Part shown: positions 17,044 to 25,820 of the stretch, one piece after another | Layout of the letters: the number at the start of each line of letters is the position of its first letter | Position numbering within the stretch: the stretch's first letter is position 1 | Assembly: GCF_900099735.1 (NCBI RefSeq) | Contig: NZ_FNDT01000012.1 | Span: 42,697-106,696 of the forward strand | From: Arthrobacter subterraneus | GTDB lineage: Bacteria > Actinomycetota > Actinomycetes > Actinomycetales > Micrococcaceae | DNA length: 64,000 nucleotides | Reading direction: 5' to 3' | Notes under the pieces: model-generated | Seen by the model: the letters and a program-made list of their open reading frames with translations, nothing else | The model's database searches: none | What the model was told of the DNA's origin: nothing | Program-made: the position numbers and the translations under genes

Positions 17044-18300
17044 ATGCCCACCAACAGCTGGACACCGGCCGGCAGCAGTACGACGACGGCGCCTGACCTC
17101 CCAGCCATCCAGCGCCACACCGTCCGGGTCCTCATCGCAGCCCAAATCCTCGGTGGGATCGGTATGGGATCAGTCCTTTCGATCGGCGCTGTGATGGCCG
17201 CCGTGATCTCCGGTTCCGAAGCGCTCTCCGGCACTGCCGCCACGCTCAGTACGCTTGGTGCCGCGGCCAGCGCCATTCCGCTGGCGCGGCTGGCCCAGCG
17301 GCTTGGACGCCGCACTGCGCTGACCACGGGTGCACTTATCGCGGCGTCGGGATCGCTCACCGTGGTGGGGGCGGCAGCGCTCGAATCCTTCCCGCTCTTG
17401 CTCCTGGGGTTCGCGCTGCTCGGCGTGGGCGTCGCCGTCAACCTGCAGTCCCGCTTTGCAGCAACGGACATTGCAAGCTCCCAGCGTCGGGGCCGCGACC
17501 TTTCGCTGGTGGTCTGGTTCACCACCGTCGGAGCGGTCCTCGGCCCCAACCTGATCGGCCCAGGCGAAGTGGTGGCCGATACGCTCGGCATGCCTGACCT
17601 GACCGGGCCCTTCCTGATTGCCGCTGCCGCACAGGTCGCGGCTGCGGCAGTGTATCTCGTGGCACTGCGGCCTGATCCGTACCTCCTGAGCCGCACCCTA
17701 CCGTCGGACCCCAGGGATGACGCGCCCGGAATGGTGCGGGGCAGGGGAGCGCTCATCTTCGCGATCGGGTCCGTTGCGGTCAGTCACGCGGTCATGGTGT
17801 CGGTGATGTCCATGACTCCCGTGCACCTGGTGAACCACGGCGTGACGCTGACCATCGTCGGCCTCACCATCAGCCTGCATATCGCGGGCATGTATGCGCT
17901 GTCGCCGGTGTTCGGCTGGTTGAGTGACCGGGTTGGACGGGTTGGCACCATCCTGATCGGCCAGGCGCTGTTCATCGTCTCACTGACCTTCGTCGCATTC
18001 GGGGCGGACAGCCCCGTGCTGGTCACGATCGGCCTGATTTTCCTCGGCCTGGGCTGGAGCGCGTCAACGGTGTCAGGTTCGGCCCTGGTGGCTGACCTCG
18101 TCACCGGCGCAGCACGTGCCCGGATTCAGGGCCGCACTGACCTCTCCATGAACCTTGCCGGCGCGTTCGGTGGCGCAGCCTCGGGCGTGGTGCTGGCCAT
18201 GGTGGGCTACTCGGGCCTGGCCTGGGCGGCCGGGTTGCTTGTGCTGCTCATCGTGGCGGGCGCGACGACGATGCGCACCGCCCGTCCGCTCTCCGTGTAG
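17044..18300 (+). CDS. MFS transporter
   Basis: Major facilitator (418 aa, 12 hydrophobic segments). The loop 2-3 signature reads LARLAQRLGRRTALTTGA, and the symmetry-related WLSDRVGRVGTILIG occurs in the second half. The conserved NLQSRFAATD region suggests a drug- or metabolite-efflux subfamily; no substrate is implied. The open frame reaches 16990, but MPTNSWTP at 17044 fits a leaderless start. It is convergent with the GntR gene, 24 bp between stops. Confidence 0.88.
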   Translation: MPTNSWTPAGSSTTTAPDLPAIQRHTVRVLIAAQILGGIGMGSVLSIGAVMAAVISGSEALSGTAATLSTLGAAASAIPLARLAQRLGRRTALTTGALIAASGSLTVVGAAALESFPLLLLGFALLGVGVAVNLQSRFAATDIASSQRRGRDLSLVVWFTTVGAVLGPNLIGPGEVVADTLGMPDLTGPFLIAAAAQVAAAAVYLVALRPDPYLLSRTLPSDPRDDAPGMVRGRGALIFAIGSVAVSHAVMVSVMSMTPVHLVNHGVTLTIVGLTISLHIAGMYALSPVFGWLSDRVGRVGTILIGQALFIVSLTFVAFGADSPVLVTIGLIFLGLGWSASTVSGSALVADLVTGAARARIQGRTDLSMNLAGAFGGAASGVVLAMVGYSGLAWAAGLLVLLIVAGATTMRTARPLSV

Positions 18301-18324
18301 AGGATCAAGAGAGCAGCGCAGGTC

Positions 18325-19065
18325 CTACTTGTGCGCCGTTTCATCCCAGAGTGTGCTCATCTCCGTCATCGCCCGCTCCATGATGGCGAGCATTGCGGCG
18401 TGCGCGTCCACGGCGTTACCGCGCTGAATCGCGCTCGCCACATCCACATGCATCTGCAGCGCTTCCTCATGCGGATGATCGGGCATCATGCCGTAATGCG
18501 TGCGGCCGGTCAGAACCTCTGCAACCAGTGAGTTCAGCTTGCCGAACATCTCGTTCCCGGAGCTAGACAGCACCAAATGGTGGAACTGGATGTCGAGTTT
18601 CAGGAAAAGTTCCGTGTCGCCATCCCGCCCGGCGGCCCACAGTTTTCCAGCCAGCCCCATCAGCTCGCTGGCGTCGGCCAGCGGAGCACGCATGGCGGCA
18701 AGGCGAGCGGCCTGGGGCTCGACGGCGGTGCGCAGCTCAGTGAGCGAGCGCAACTGTGCCACCCGCCCCGGCGAAGCGAGGCGCCAACGGATGACCTGCG
18801 GATCGTAAAGGTTCCATTCGGTTGCGGGAAGGACCTGCACACCCACCCTTCGGCGGGACTGCACCATCCCCATTGATGCAAGAACGCGGAGCACCTCGCG
18901 AATTACTGATCGTGAAACCCCATAACGTTCCTCAAGCTCCTCGATGCGCATGATGCTGCCGCTCTGCCACTCACCCGCGCCGATGGCGAGCCCCATCTGG
19001 TCCACCACCGATGCGTGAAGGCCGGAAAAGGCGACGTCGGAGGGTTGGGAATCGGCGGCTGACAT
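18325..19065 (-). CDS. GntR-family (FCD) regulator of hexonate locus
   Basis: FadR/DgoR-like repressor (246 aa). Winged helix ~25-90 (RIEELEERYGVSRSVIREVLRVLASMG), FCD domain with LDIQFHHLVLSSSGNEMFG and HEEALQMHVDVASAI. The start at 19065 is set by a TACGCT box 6 nt upstream (leaderless) and absence of any ribosome site for 19092. Divergent from the ABC importer and catabolic genes that run to 27050. The AGATGTAATACATCT palindrome at 19149-19163 is its probable operator; galactonate or a 2-keto-3-deoxy acid is the likely inducer. Confidence 0.92.
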   Translation of the reverse strand: MSAADSQPSDVAFSGLHASVVDQMGLAIGAGEWQSGSIMRIEELEERYGVSRSVIREVLRVLASMGMVQSRRRVGVQVLPATEWNLYDPQVIRWRLASPGRVAQLRSLTELRTAVEPQAARLAAMRAPLADASELMGLAGKLWAAGRDGDTELFLKLDIQFHHLVLSSSGNEMFGKLNSLVAEVLTGRTHYGMMPDHPHEEALQMHVDVASAIQRGNAVDAHAAMLAIMERAMTEMSTLWDETAHK

Positions 19066-19071
19066 GGAGGA

Positions 19072-19077
19072 AGCGTA
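19072..19077 (-). promoter_or_regulatory. -10 box TACGCT of leaderless gntR transcript
   Basis: TACGCT on the minus strand, then TCCTCC and the ATG at 19065. Confidence 0.55.
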
Positions 19078-19105
19078 CCAACAGCATCCCAATCGCGACT
19101 GTGCG

Positions 19106-19135
19106 TTGCATAAGTATGATCTTTGTGACTACACT
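19106..19135 (+). promoter_or_regulatory. Promoter of the sugar-acid ABC/catabolic operon
   Basis: TTGCAT (19106-19111) and TACACT (19130-19135) with an 18-bp spacer; transcription would begin near 19142, immediately before the operator. Confidence 0.6.
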
Positions 19136-19148
19136 CACTCGATATAGC

Positions 19149-19163
19149 AGATGTAATACATCT
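19149..19163. promoter_or_regulatory. GntR operator AGATGTAATACATCT
   Basis: Perfect 15-bp palindrome (AGATGTA-A-TACATCT) containing the TGTNNNACA core typical of FadR-family sites. It sits just downstream of the predicted +1, where repressor binding would block the operon. Confidence 0.75.
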
Positions 19164-19218
19164 ACTCCAGCCCCGCATCCAGCGGTCGGCCCTCAATGAA
19201 GAGAGAATTGGAGACACA

Positions 19219-20526
19219 GTGCAACGCACAATCCTGCGGAAAGCCGGCATCACGGCAGCAATCGCAATGTTCGCCGGCGGGTCACTGGCCGCATGCGGCG
19301 GCAGCGGCGGTGAAGGTGGGGAGGAAGCAGGTTCGGACACCCTGCGGGTCACCCTCGCCAACCACGTCTGGACCGAGCAGATCATCGCCGCCATCCCGGA
19401 ATTCGAAGAGGAAACGGGTCTCACGGTTGAGGTGACCCAGCTTGGTGAAGACCAGCTGTCAGCCCAGTACAACGTGCAGCTCAATGCCGGCACGGACGAG
19501 ATCGACGTCATGATGTACCGCCCGCTCCAGGAAGGAAAGCTGTTCGCACAGAACGGCTACCTGGCTGACCTGACCGAGCGCGTTGAAGCCAACAGTGAAT
19601 GGGACTGGAGCGATTTCCAGCAGGGTCCCGTGGATTCCACCACCTATGAGGACAAGGTCGTCGGAATTCCCACCATCACTGAGCGTGAGGTCCTCTACTA
19701 CCGCACCGATCTCCTGGAGCAGGCAGGGTTGGAAGTTCCTGAAACCCTCGAGGAACTCGAAGCCGCCGCCAAGAAGATCAACGAAGAGAACCCTGACGTG
19801 GCAGGTTTCGTGGCCCGCACCGGCAAGTCCCCGGCCGTCACCCAGTTCTCCAGCTTCCTGTACGGCTTCGGTGGTGACTTCATCGATGACGAGGGCAATT
19901 CCGCCGTCGCCAGCCCCGAAGCAAAAGAGGCCTACGCCTACTACGGACGCATGATCAACCAGTATGGACCGGAGAATGTCAGCACTGACATGAGCTGGCC
20001 CGAGGCCATGGCCATCTTCACCCAGGGTGGCGCCGCGTTCTACACCGAAGCTGACAGCCTCTACCAGAACGCTACGGACCCGGCGAACTCCCAGGTGGCG
20101 GAGAACGTGGGCTTCGCACCGATGCCCGCCGGACCGGCCGGCTCCAAGCCCTACAACGTTCCGTCATGGGGCCTCGGCATCAACGAGGCATCGAAGAACC
20201 AGGACAACGCCTGGAAGTTCGTTGAGTGGGCCACCAGCCAGGAAATGGTTCTCAAGATCCAGCAGGAAGGCGTTCCGGGACCCCGCCAGTCGGTCTGGGC
20301 CAATCCTGAAGGTACGGCAACCTACCCCGAGGACCTCGCAGCGGCCATCGAAGTCAGTGCCGAAAACGGTGTCGGCCACGACCGCCCGCTGGTCATCAAC
20401 GTCGGAGAAGCCCGTGAAGTAGTGGGCGAGCCCATCGTCGTCGGAATCACCGGCGGTGACGTTGAGGACGCAGCTGAAAAGGCCAACGAGGCCTTCCAGA
20501 AGTTCCTCGACGGCGAACGCAAGTAA
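19219..20526 (+). CDS. ABC sugar transporter substrate-binding lipoprotein
   Basis: Extracellular solute-binding protein family 1 (435 aa). Signal peptide with lipobox LAAC, acylated Cys at 26, followed by a GGSGGEGGEE tether. The mature part has the usual family 1 features: LRVTLANHVWTEQIIAAIPEFEEE, MMYRPLQEGKLF, PTITEREVLYYRTDLL, and GLGINEASKNQDNAWKFVEW near the C-terminus. GTG start at 19219 with GGAG 5 nt away. The context (galactonate dehydratase, KDG kinase) suggests a sugar acid, sugar-acid oligomer or parent sugar as ligand. A hairpin separates it from the permease genes, consistent with higher expression of the binding protein. Confidence 0.93.
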   Translation: MQRTILRKAGITAAIAMFAGGSLAACGGSGGEGGEEAGSDTLRVTLANHVWTEQIIAAIPEFEEETGLTVEVTQLGEDQLSAQYNVQLNAGTDEIDVMMYRPLQEGKLFAQNGYLADLTERVEANSEWDWSDFQQGPVDSTTYEDKVVGIPTITEREVLYYRTDLLEQAGLEVPETLEELEAAAKKINEENPDVAGFVARTGKSPAVTQFSSFLYGFGGDFIDDEGNSAVASPEAKEAYAYYGRMINQYGPENVSTDMSWPEAMAIFTQGGAAFYTEADSLYQNATDPANSQVAENVGFAPMPAGPAGSKPYNVPSWGLGINEASKNQDNAWKFVEWATSQEMVLKIQQEGVPGPRQSVWANPEGTATYPEDLAAAIEVSAENGVGHDRPLVINVGEAREVVGEPIVVGITGGDVEDAAEKANEAFQKFLDGERK

Positions 20527-20544
20527 ACCGATCCGCTGAAGCAG

Positions 20545-20583
20545 CCGCCGTCGTGCCCGTGAAGCTCACGGGCACGACGGCGG
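20545..20583 (+). terminator. Intercistronic hairpin after the binding-protein gene
   Basis: Perfect 18-bp stem (CCGCCGTCGTGCCCGTGA) with a 3-nt AGC loop, no following T run. Best read as an mRNA-stabilising or partial-termination structure between the binding protein and the permeases. Each arm contains one copy of the over-represented 9-mer ACGACGGCG. Confidence 0.7.
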
Positions 20584-20653
20584 TACTCGCCGGAATCTCC
20601 CGGGCTGGCTCCCGATTGAAAGACTTCCCTTACCATCCCCAAGGACGTGGACA

Positions 20654-21577
20654 ATGACCGTCGCCTCCCTGCCGCAGAAATCCGCGTGGAAGGCCTATTC
20701 CGACTGGGCTAACAACCACCGGAAGTGGCTTTTCGCGGCACCGGCTATGGCCTTTGTTGCCATCCTCATCATCTTCCCCCTCGCCTGGACCCTCTACCTC
20801 AGCCTCACCGACGCTTCCGGTTCAGTCCGCGCAGAATCCGAGTTCATCGGCTTCGCGAACTACACAGAGGTCCTCACCGACACCGACCGCTTCTGGCCGG
20901 CCGTAGCCCGCACGTTCATCTTCACCGGTGCAGCGCTCCTGGTTCAGATGGTGCTCGGTATGTGTATCGCCCTCCTGCTGTGGCGCCCGTTCAAGGGTGA
21001 GAAATGGGTCCGGGTGGCCATCCTCCTCCCGCTCGTAGCTACCCCCGTTGCCGTCGGCATGATGTGGCGGCTCATCTTCGACCCGAATATCGGCTTCGCC
21101 AACCAGGCACTCGCCTGGTTCGGCATCCCCGCACAGCCCTGGCTCTCAGGACAGGACACCGCGCTGGCCACGGTCATCTTCATCGATATCTGGCAGTGGA
21201 CGCCCATGGTTGTCATCATCCTGCTCGCCGGGCTCACCTCGCTTTCCGAGGAGCCGGATGAAGCCGCACGCATCGACGGCGCCAACGCCTGGCAGCGCTT
21301 CAAATTCATCACCGTTCCGCTGATGATGCCCACCATCATTGTGGCCATCCTCCTGCGCAGCATCGACGCCCTGAAGACCTTCGACCTGCTCTACGCCACC
21401 AAGGGACGAGGCGGTGGCTCCTTCAACGAAGTAGAGACGCTCAACGTCTACGCCTACGGACTGAGCTTCGACTACAACGATTACGGGTTGTCGTCGACCG
21501 TGCTGATTATCTTCTTCCTCATCATCATCGCCGCGATGTGGGTCCTGACCCGCCGCCGGAAGGACGTCCAGAAATGA
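20654..21577 (+). CDS. ABC sugar transporter permease 1
   Basis: MalF/UgpA-type inner membrane permease (307 aa, six hydrophobic segments). The EAA loop that contacts the ATPase is EEPDEAARIDGANAWQRFKF. AAGGA lies 12 nt before the ATG. It overlaps permease 2 by 4 bp. No ATPase gene is found in the locus, so a shared MsiK-type ATPase elsewhere must energise it, as is normal in actinobacteria. Confidence 0.95.
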   Translation: MTVASLPQKSAWKAYSDWANNHRKWLFAAPAMAFVAILIIFPLAWTLYLSLTDASGSVRAESEFIGFANYTEVLTDTDRFWPAVARTFIFTGAALLVQMVLGMCIALLLWRPFKGEKWVRVAILLPLVATPVAVGMMWRLIFDPNIGFANQALAWFGIPAQPWLSGQDTALATVIFIDIWQWTPMVVIILLAGLTSLSEEPDEAARIDGANAWQRFKFITVPLMMPTIIVAILLRSIDALKTFDLLYATKGRGGGSFNEVETLNVYAYGLSFDYNDYGLSSTVLIIFFLIIIAAMWVLTRRRKDVQK

Positions 21578-22473
21578 GCAGCGTTGTCACCCCGAAAATG
21601 CTCCGGCCCGGCGCCGAAACGGCCGCCCGCCCGCCCGCACAGCGGCGCCGCCGGAAGCCGCTTGCCACCAGGGCCTATAAGGTCTTCCGTGTCGTCGCCC
21701 TGATTGTGATCGTCCTGTCGTTTCTCGCCCCGCTGGCCTGGATGTTCCTCGCATCGCTGAAGACCAACGTGGACATCTACGACGCCAGTAAGACCCTGAT
21801 CTTCGAACCGACCACCGCGAACTACGAGACAGTCCTCGGCCGGAACAACTACCTGTCCTTTGTCTTCAACAGCTTCTGGGTAGCCTTCGCCTCCACAGCA
21901 CTCTCACTGATCATCGGTGTTCCGGCGGCCTACTCCATGAGCCGCTTCGCGATGCGCCGCTCTGCCCTCGTGGTCCTCATGGCACGCATCATCCCCGGAG
22001 TCAGCCTGCTGGTCCCGTGGTACTACGTGTTCTCCAACCTGTCCATGGTCGGCGGGTACACGGTTCTCATCCTGTCCCACATGTTCGTTGCCCTGCCGCT
22101 GATCGTGTACATCCTGATGTCCTATTACGACTCCATGCCGCTGGAACTGGAAGAAGCGGCGCGGGTTGACGGGCTGACCCACATCGGCGCCTTCCTGAAG
22201 GTCACTCTGCCGCTCTCGATGGCGGGCATCGCCACCGCGAGCATCCTGGCGTTCATCTTCTCCTGGAACAACTTCATGTTTGCCCTGGTGCTTTCCGGCG
22301 CTGATACCAAGACCCTGCCCGTCGCTATCTTCAACTTTGTGGCGTACGCCAGCATCGACTGGGGAGGCCTGATGGCGGCCTCGGTGGTGGTCACCATCCC
22401 GATCATGGTCATTGCCCTGTTCACGCAGAAGTACATCGTCTCCGGCCTCACAGCCGGCGCGACCAAGGGCTAG
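21574..22473 (+). CDS. ABC sugar transporter permease 2
   Basis: MalG/UgpE-type permease (299 aa): a long cytoplasmic N-terminus rich in Arg/Pro, then six membrane segments, with EAA loop LELEEAARVDGLTHIGAFLK. The start at 21574 overlaps the permease 1 stop (ATGA) and has AAGGACG upstream; a longer in-frame start at 21538 lies inside permease 1 and is unlikely. Confidence 0.95.
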   Translation: MSSVVTPKMLRPGAETAARPPAQRRRRKPLATRAYKVFRVVALIVIVLSFLAPLAWMFLASLKTNVDIYDASKTLIFEPTTANYETVLGRNNYLSFVFNSFWVAFASTALSLIIGVPAAYSMSRFAMRRSALVVLMARIIPGVSLLVPWYYVFSNLSMVGGYTVLILSHMFVALPLIVYILMSYYDSMPLELEEAARVDGLTHIGAFLKVTLPLSMAGIATASILAFIFSWNNFMFALVLSGADTKTLPVAIFNFVAYASIDWGGLMAASVVVTIPIMVIALFTQKYIVSGLTAGATKG

Positions 22474-22476
22474 GCC

Positions 22477-23001
22477 ATGGCGGAACCATCAACCCCACCG
22501 ATTGTCATCATGGGGGTGCAGGGCTCTGGGAAAAGCACGCTCGGTGCGCTCCTGGCGGCCAGGCTCGGCGCCGACTTCGTGGACGGCGATGATCTCCATC
22601 CGGAGCAGAACAAGCAGCTCATGGCCGCCGGAACCCCCCTCACGGATGAGAACCGGCTGCCCTGGCTCCATGCCGTCGGAAAGGAACTGTCGAGGGGCGC
22701 TGACACGGGCGTCGTCGTCGCCTGTTCCGCACTCAAACGCTCCTACCGGGACCTGCTGCGCGGACATGCGCCGGAACTCTTTGTCCTCCATCCGTACGGA
22801 TCGAGGGAGCTGGTCGCGGCGCGAATCTCCGCGCGGGAGCACGAATACATGCCGCCGACGCTTCTCGCCTCGCAATACAACACCCTGGAATTGCCGGGGG
22901 ACGACGAACTCGGGCTCACCGTGGACATCGCTCTCCCGCCGGACGTAATCGTTGACCGCGTCTGTGCACACCTCACCGAAAGCAGCGTCCATGCGCATTA
23001 G
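22477..23001 (+). CDS. gntK: Gluconokinase
   Basis: ATP:gluconate 6-phosphotransferase (174 aa), P-loop kinase fold. MGVQGSGKST is the Walker A, DGDDLHPEQNKQ binds the sugar acid, CSALKRSYRD and HEYMPPTLLASQ are family blocks. Three nucleotides separate it from permease 2. It would feed gluconate into 6-phosphogluconate, complementing the dehydratase route in the same operon. Confidence 0.95.
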   Translation: MAEPSTPPIVIMGVQGSGKSTLGALLAARLGADFVDGDDLHPEQNKQLMAAGTPLTDENRLPWLHAVGKELSRGADTGVVVACSALKRSYRDLLRGHAPELFVLHPYGSRELVAARISAREHEYMPPTLLASQYNTLELPGDDELGLTVDIALPPDVIVDRVCAHLTESSVHAH

Positions 23002-24136
23002 CCGAATAGAAACCTTCCTCGTCCCGCCCCGTTGGCTCTTTGTTCGGGTGGAGACCGACAGCGGGATTGTCGGCTGGGGTGAACCCGTAGTCGAAGGCCG
23101 CTCCGAAACGGTGCGCACCGCGGTCGAGCAGTTGTCCGAGCTGCTCATCGGGCAGGATCCGCTGCGCATCGAGGATCACTGGCAGGTCATGACCAAGGGC
23201 TCGTTCTACCGGGGCGGGGCGATTCTCGCCAGCGCGGTAGCAGGTCTGGACCAGGCGCTGTGGGACATCCATGGGAAGTCGCTCGGAGTTCCGGTACACC
23301 AGTTGGTGGGCGGGCATGTCCGTGACCGGATCCGGATGTACGGCTGGATCGGCGGCGACGAGCCGGCAGAAATTGCCGACGCCGTCGCCGCCCAGCTCTC
23401 CGTGGGGCTCACCGCCGTGAAAATGAATGCCAGCGGCCGAATGAAGCCGCTCGGCAGCGTCGCAGCGATCAACGAGGTGGTGGAGCGCGTCGCCGCAGCA
23501 CGGGAGGTCCTCGGCCCGCACCGTGACGTTGCGGTCGACTTCCATGGACGATTCACCCTTGCCGATACCCGGCGCATCGCGCCGCTCCTGGAACCGCTCC
23601 ACCCGTTCTTCCTCGAAGAACCCACCGTGCCGGAGAATTCACATCTGATCGGCGGGCTCACCAGCTCCACCACCATTCCGGTGGCCACGGGGGAGCGGCT
23701 GTACAACCGCCAGGAGTTCCTTCCGGTGCTGCAGGCGGGCATCGCGGTGGCGCAGCCCGACCTTTCCCATGCCGGGGGCATCACCGAGGTCCGGAAGATC
23801 GCCTCGCTCGCGGAAATTTTCGATGTGCAGCTGGCCCCGCACTGCCCGCTCGGACCGCTCGCGCTGGCGTCCTGCCTGCAGGTCGGCTTCGCGACGCCGA
23901 ACTTCCTCATCCAGGAGCAGAGCATCGGCATCCACTACAACCAGGGTGCCGAGGTGCTGGACTATGTGTTGGACAAGACGCCGCTCAAGTTCGTCGATGG
24001 CTATGTGGAGCGCCTGACCGCTCCCGGCCTCGGGATCGAGATCGATGAATCGGCTGTCCGCATCGCAGACAAGAGCGGGCACGCGTGGCGTTCACCGGTC
24101 TGGCGGCACGACGACGGCGCGTACGCCGAGTGGTAA
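22991..24136 (+). CDS. dgoD: D-galactonate dehydratase (enolase superfamily)
   Basis: Mg-dependent dehydratase converting D-galactonate to 2-keto-3-deoxygalactonate (381 aa; E. coli DgoD is about the same length). Metal ligands Asp183, Glu209 and Glu235 in DFHGR, LEEPT and ATGERLYNR, the acid His185 of DFHGR, and His284 in HCPLGP match the DgoD pattern. SHAGGITEVRKIASLAE and QEQSIGIHYNQG are DgoD-specific. The ATG at 22991 lies inside the end of gntK; a frame from 22952 is an artefact. Gluconate is not expected as a substrate. Confidence 0.94.
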   Translation: MRISRIETFLVPPRWLFVRVETDSGIVGWGEPVVEGRSETVRTAVEQLSELLIGQDPLRIEDHWQVMTKGSFYRGGAILASAVAGLDQALWDIHGKSLGVPVHQLVGGHVRDRIRMYGWIGGDEPAEIADAVAAQLSVGLTAVKMNASGRMKPLGSVAAINEVVERVAAAREVLGPHRDVAVDFHGRFTLADTRRIAPLLEPLHPFFLEEPTVPENSHLIGGLTSSTTIPVATGERLYNRQEFLPVLQAGIAVAQPDLSHAGGITEVRKIASLAEIFDVQLAPHCPLGPLALASCLQVGFATPNFLIQEQSIGIHYNQGAEVLDYVLDKTPLKFVDGYVERLTAPGLGIEIDESAVRIADKSGHAWRSPVWRHDDGAYAEW

Positions 24137-24171
24137 GCACACCCACGCACCCAGCCAGTAAGGACAGATCC

Positions 24172-24816
24172 ATGACCGGTTTCCTCGACGGACTAAAAAA
24201 GGCACGCCTGCTGGCGATCATCCGGGGAAGTGACAGTGCGGCATCGGTTCGCACCGCCGTCGCACTTGTCGAGGAGGGTGTCACCTATCTTGAGGTTTCC
24301 CTGAATACTCCGGGCGCGCTGGAAGTTATCCGCAGTGTGCGGGACGAAGTGGGTGACCACGCCACCATCGGTGCCGGAACTGTGTTGACGGGCGACGACG
24401 CCGGACGGGTCTCGGACGCCGGCGGACAGTTCCTGGTGACGCCCGCCGTTACGGCCGCGGTGGACGCCGGGGTGCTACTGGGACTGCCGGTCCTTGCCGG
24501 CGCGCTCACCCCCAGTGAGACGTTTTCCGCAATGGACCGCGGCGCAACGGCGATCAAGCTGTTCCCTGCCTCCCTCGGCGGACCTGCCTACCTTTCGGCC
24601 CTGCGCGATCCATTCCCGGAGATCCCGTTCATTCCCGTGGGTGGGGTCAATGCTGCGGCTGCGGCCGATTATCTCGATCGGGGGGCCATCGCCGTCGGTG
24701 TGGGTTCGCCCCTGATTGGAGATGCAGCCGGCGGGGGCGACCTGGCGGCACTTCGGCGGCGGGCACACGAATTCCTTGGTATCGGTTTCAGGAAGGAACA
24801 CCCGGATGAGCGGTGA
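24172..24816 (+). CDS. 2-dehydro-3-deoxy-6-phosphogalactonate/gluconate aldolase
   Basis: Class I aldolase of the Eda/DgoA family (214 aa) that splits KDPG or KDPGal into pyruvate and glyceraldehyde 3-phosphate. Schiff-base Lys in AIKLFPASLGG, catalytic Glu in LEVSLNTPGAL, GAGTVL, and phosphate-binding VGGVNAA. The SLNTP variant is nearer to DgoA (galactonate branch) than to E. coli Eda. ATG 24172 has AAGGA at good spacing; the longer frame from 24085 lies partly in dgoD. Confidence 0.92.
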   Translation: MTGFLDGLKKARLLAIIRGSDSAASVRTAVALVEEGVTYLEVSLNTPGALEVIRSVRDEVGDHATIGAGTVLTGDDAGRVSDAGGQFLVTPAVTAAVDAGVLLGLPVLAGALTPSETFSAMDRGATAIKLFPASLGGPAYLSALRDPFPEIPFIPVGGVNAAAAADYLDRGAIAVGVGSPLIGDAAGGGDLAALRRRAHEFLGIGFRKEHPDER

Positions 24817-25774
24817 GCGGCTGGCCACCTCCCAGGTGCTGACCTTCGGCGAGACCATGGGATCCATCCGCGCCGGGGGGCTGCTGCGGCACGGGGGTGC
24901 GATGTCAATGTCCCTCGCCGGCGCCGAATCCAATGTCGCGATCGGGCTCGCCCGCCTCGGCCACAGTGTCCGTTGGGTCGGTCGGCTCGGCCAGGATGAG
25001 ATCGGCAGCTTTGCCTTGAGGACGCTTCGGGGGGAGGGGGTCCTCACTGACGCCGTCGTGCTGGACTCCAGCAGGCCCACCGGGCTCATGCTGCTCGAAA
25101 AACGTATCGCGGATGTGTCGCGGGCCGCTTACTACCGTGCCGGATCTGCCGGCTCGGCGTTGGATTTCGATGACCTCTCAGCGGCGCTGGATGCCGGACC
25201 GGCGGTTCTTCACCTCACGGGTATCACTCCTGCGCTTTCTGGCGGCGCTGCCAGGGCAACTCTCCTGGCGGCCGAGGGCGCGCGCGAACGCGGCATCAAG
25301 GTCAGCTTCGACGTGAACTACCGCGCCAAGCTGTGGGACCGCAAGCCCGCCGCCGAAATCCTGACGTTTCTGGCGGGACTTGCGGACATCCTCATCGCGT
25401 CCGAAGACGAGATCGGTCTCGTTGCCGGATCCGCCGGAGAGCTGCCCGAGAGCGAACTCGTCGGCGAATTGCAGGAGCGCGGGGTCGGCGAAGTTGTGGT
25501 TAAACGGGGTGGATCCGGTGCAACGGTCTACACAGCTGCGGCCACCCATCATCGAGAGGCCCTGGAGGTGCCCGTGGTGGATACAGTCGGCGCGGGTGAC
25601 GCCTTCACTGCCGGCTACCTCTCAGCTCTGCTCGACGGCGAACCGATCGAGCAGCGACTGCTTCGCGGCGTGACGCTGGGAGCGTTTGCCGTTGCTGCGA
25701 CGGGCGACTGGGAAAACCTCCCTGACCGCAGCGAGTTGTCCCTCCTGCAGTCCGCCGGAACCACCATCCGTTAG
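24806..25774 (+). CDS. PfkB-type 2-keto-3-deoxygluconate/galactonate kinase
   Basis: Ribokinase-family sugar kinase (322 aa). Substrate site AGAESNVAIGLARLG, ATP/anion-hole motif DTVGAGDAFTAGYL with the catalytic Asp, and SFDVNYRAKLW as in KDG kinases. It starts at ATG 24806 with GGAAGGAAC ahead and overlaps the aldolase by 11 bp. It supplies the aldolase's substrate from the products of the two dehydratases. Confidence 0.92.
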   Translation: MSGERLATSQVLTFGETMGSIRAGGLLRHGGAMSMSLAGAESNVAIGLARLGHSVRWVGRLGQDEIGSFALRTLRGEGVLTDAVVLDSSRPTGLMLLEKRIADVSRAAYYRAGSAGSALDFDDLSAALDAGPAVLHLTGITPALSGGAARATLLAAEGARERGIKVSFDVNYRAKLWDRKPAAEILTFLAGLADILIASEDEIGLVAGSAGELPESELVGELQERGVGEVVVKRGGSGATVYTAAATHHREALEVPVVDTVGAGDAFTAGYLSALLDGEPIEQRLLRGVTLGAFAVAATGDWENLPDRSELSLLQSAGTTIR

Positions 25775-25820
25775 TTGAACCCCAATACAGCAGAAACTCA
25801 ATGCAGCAGAAAGAAACACC

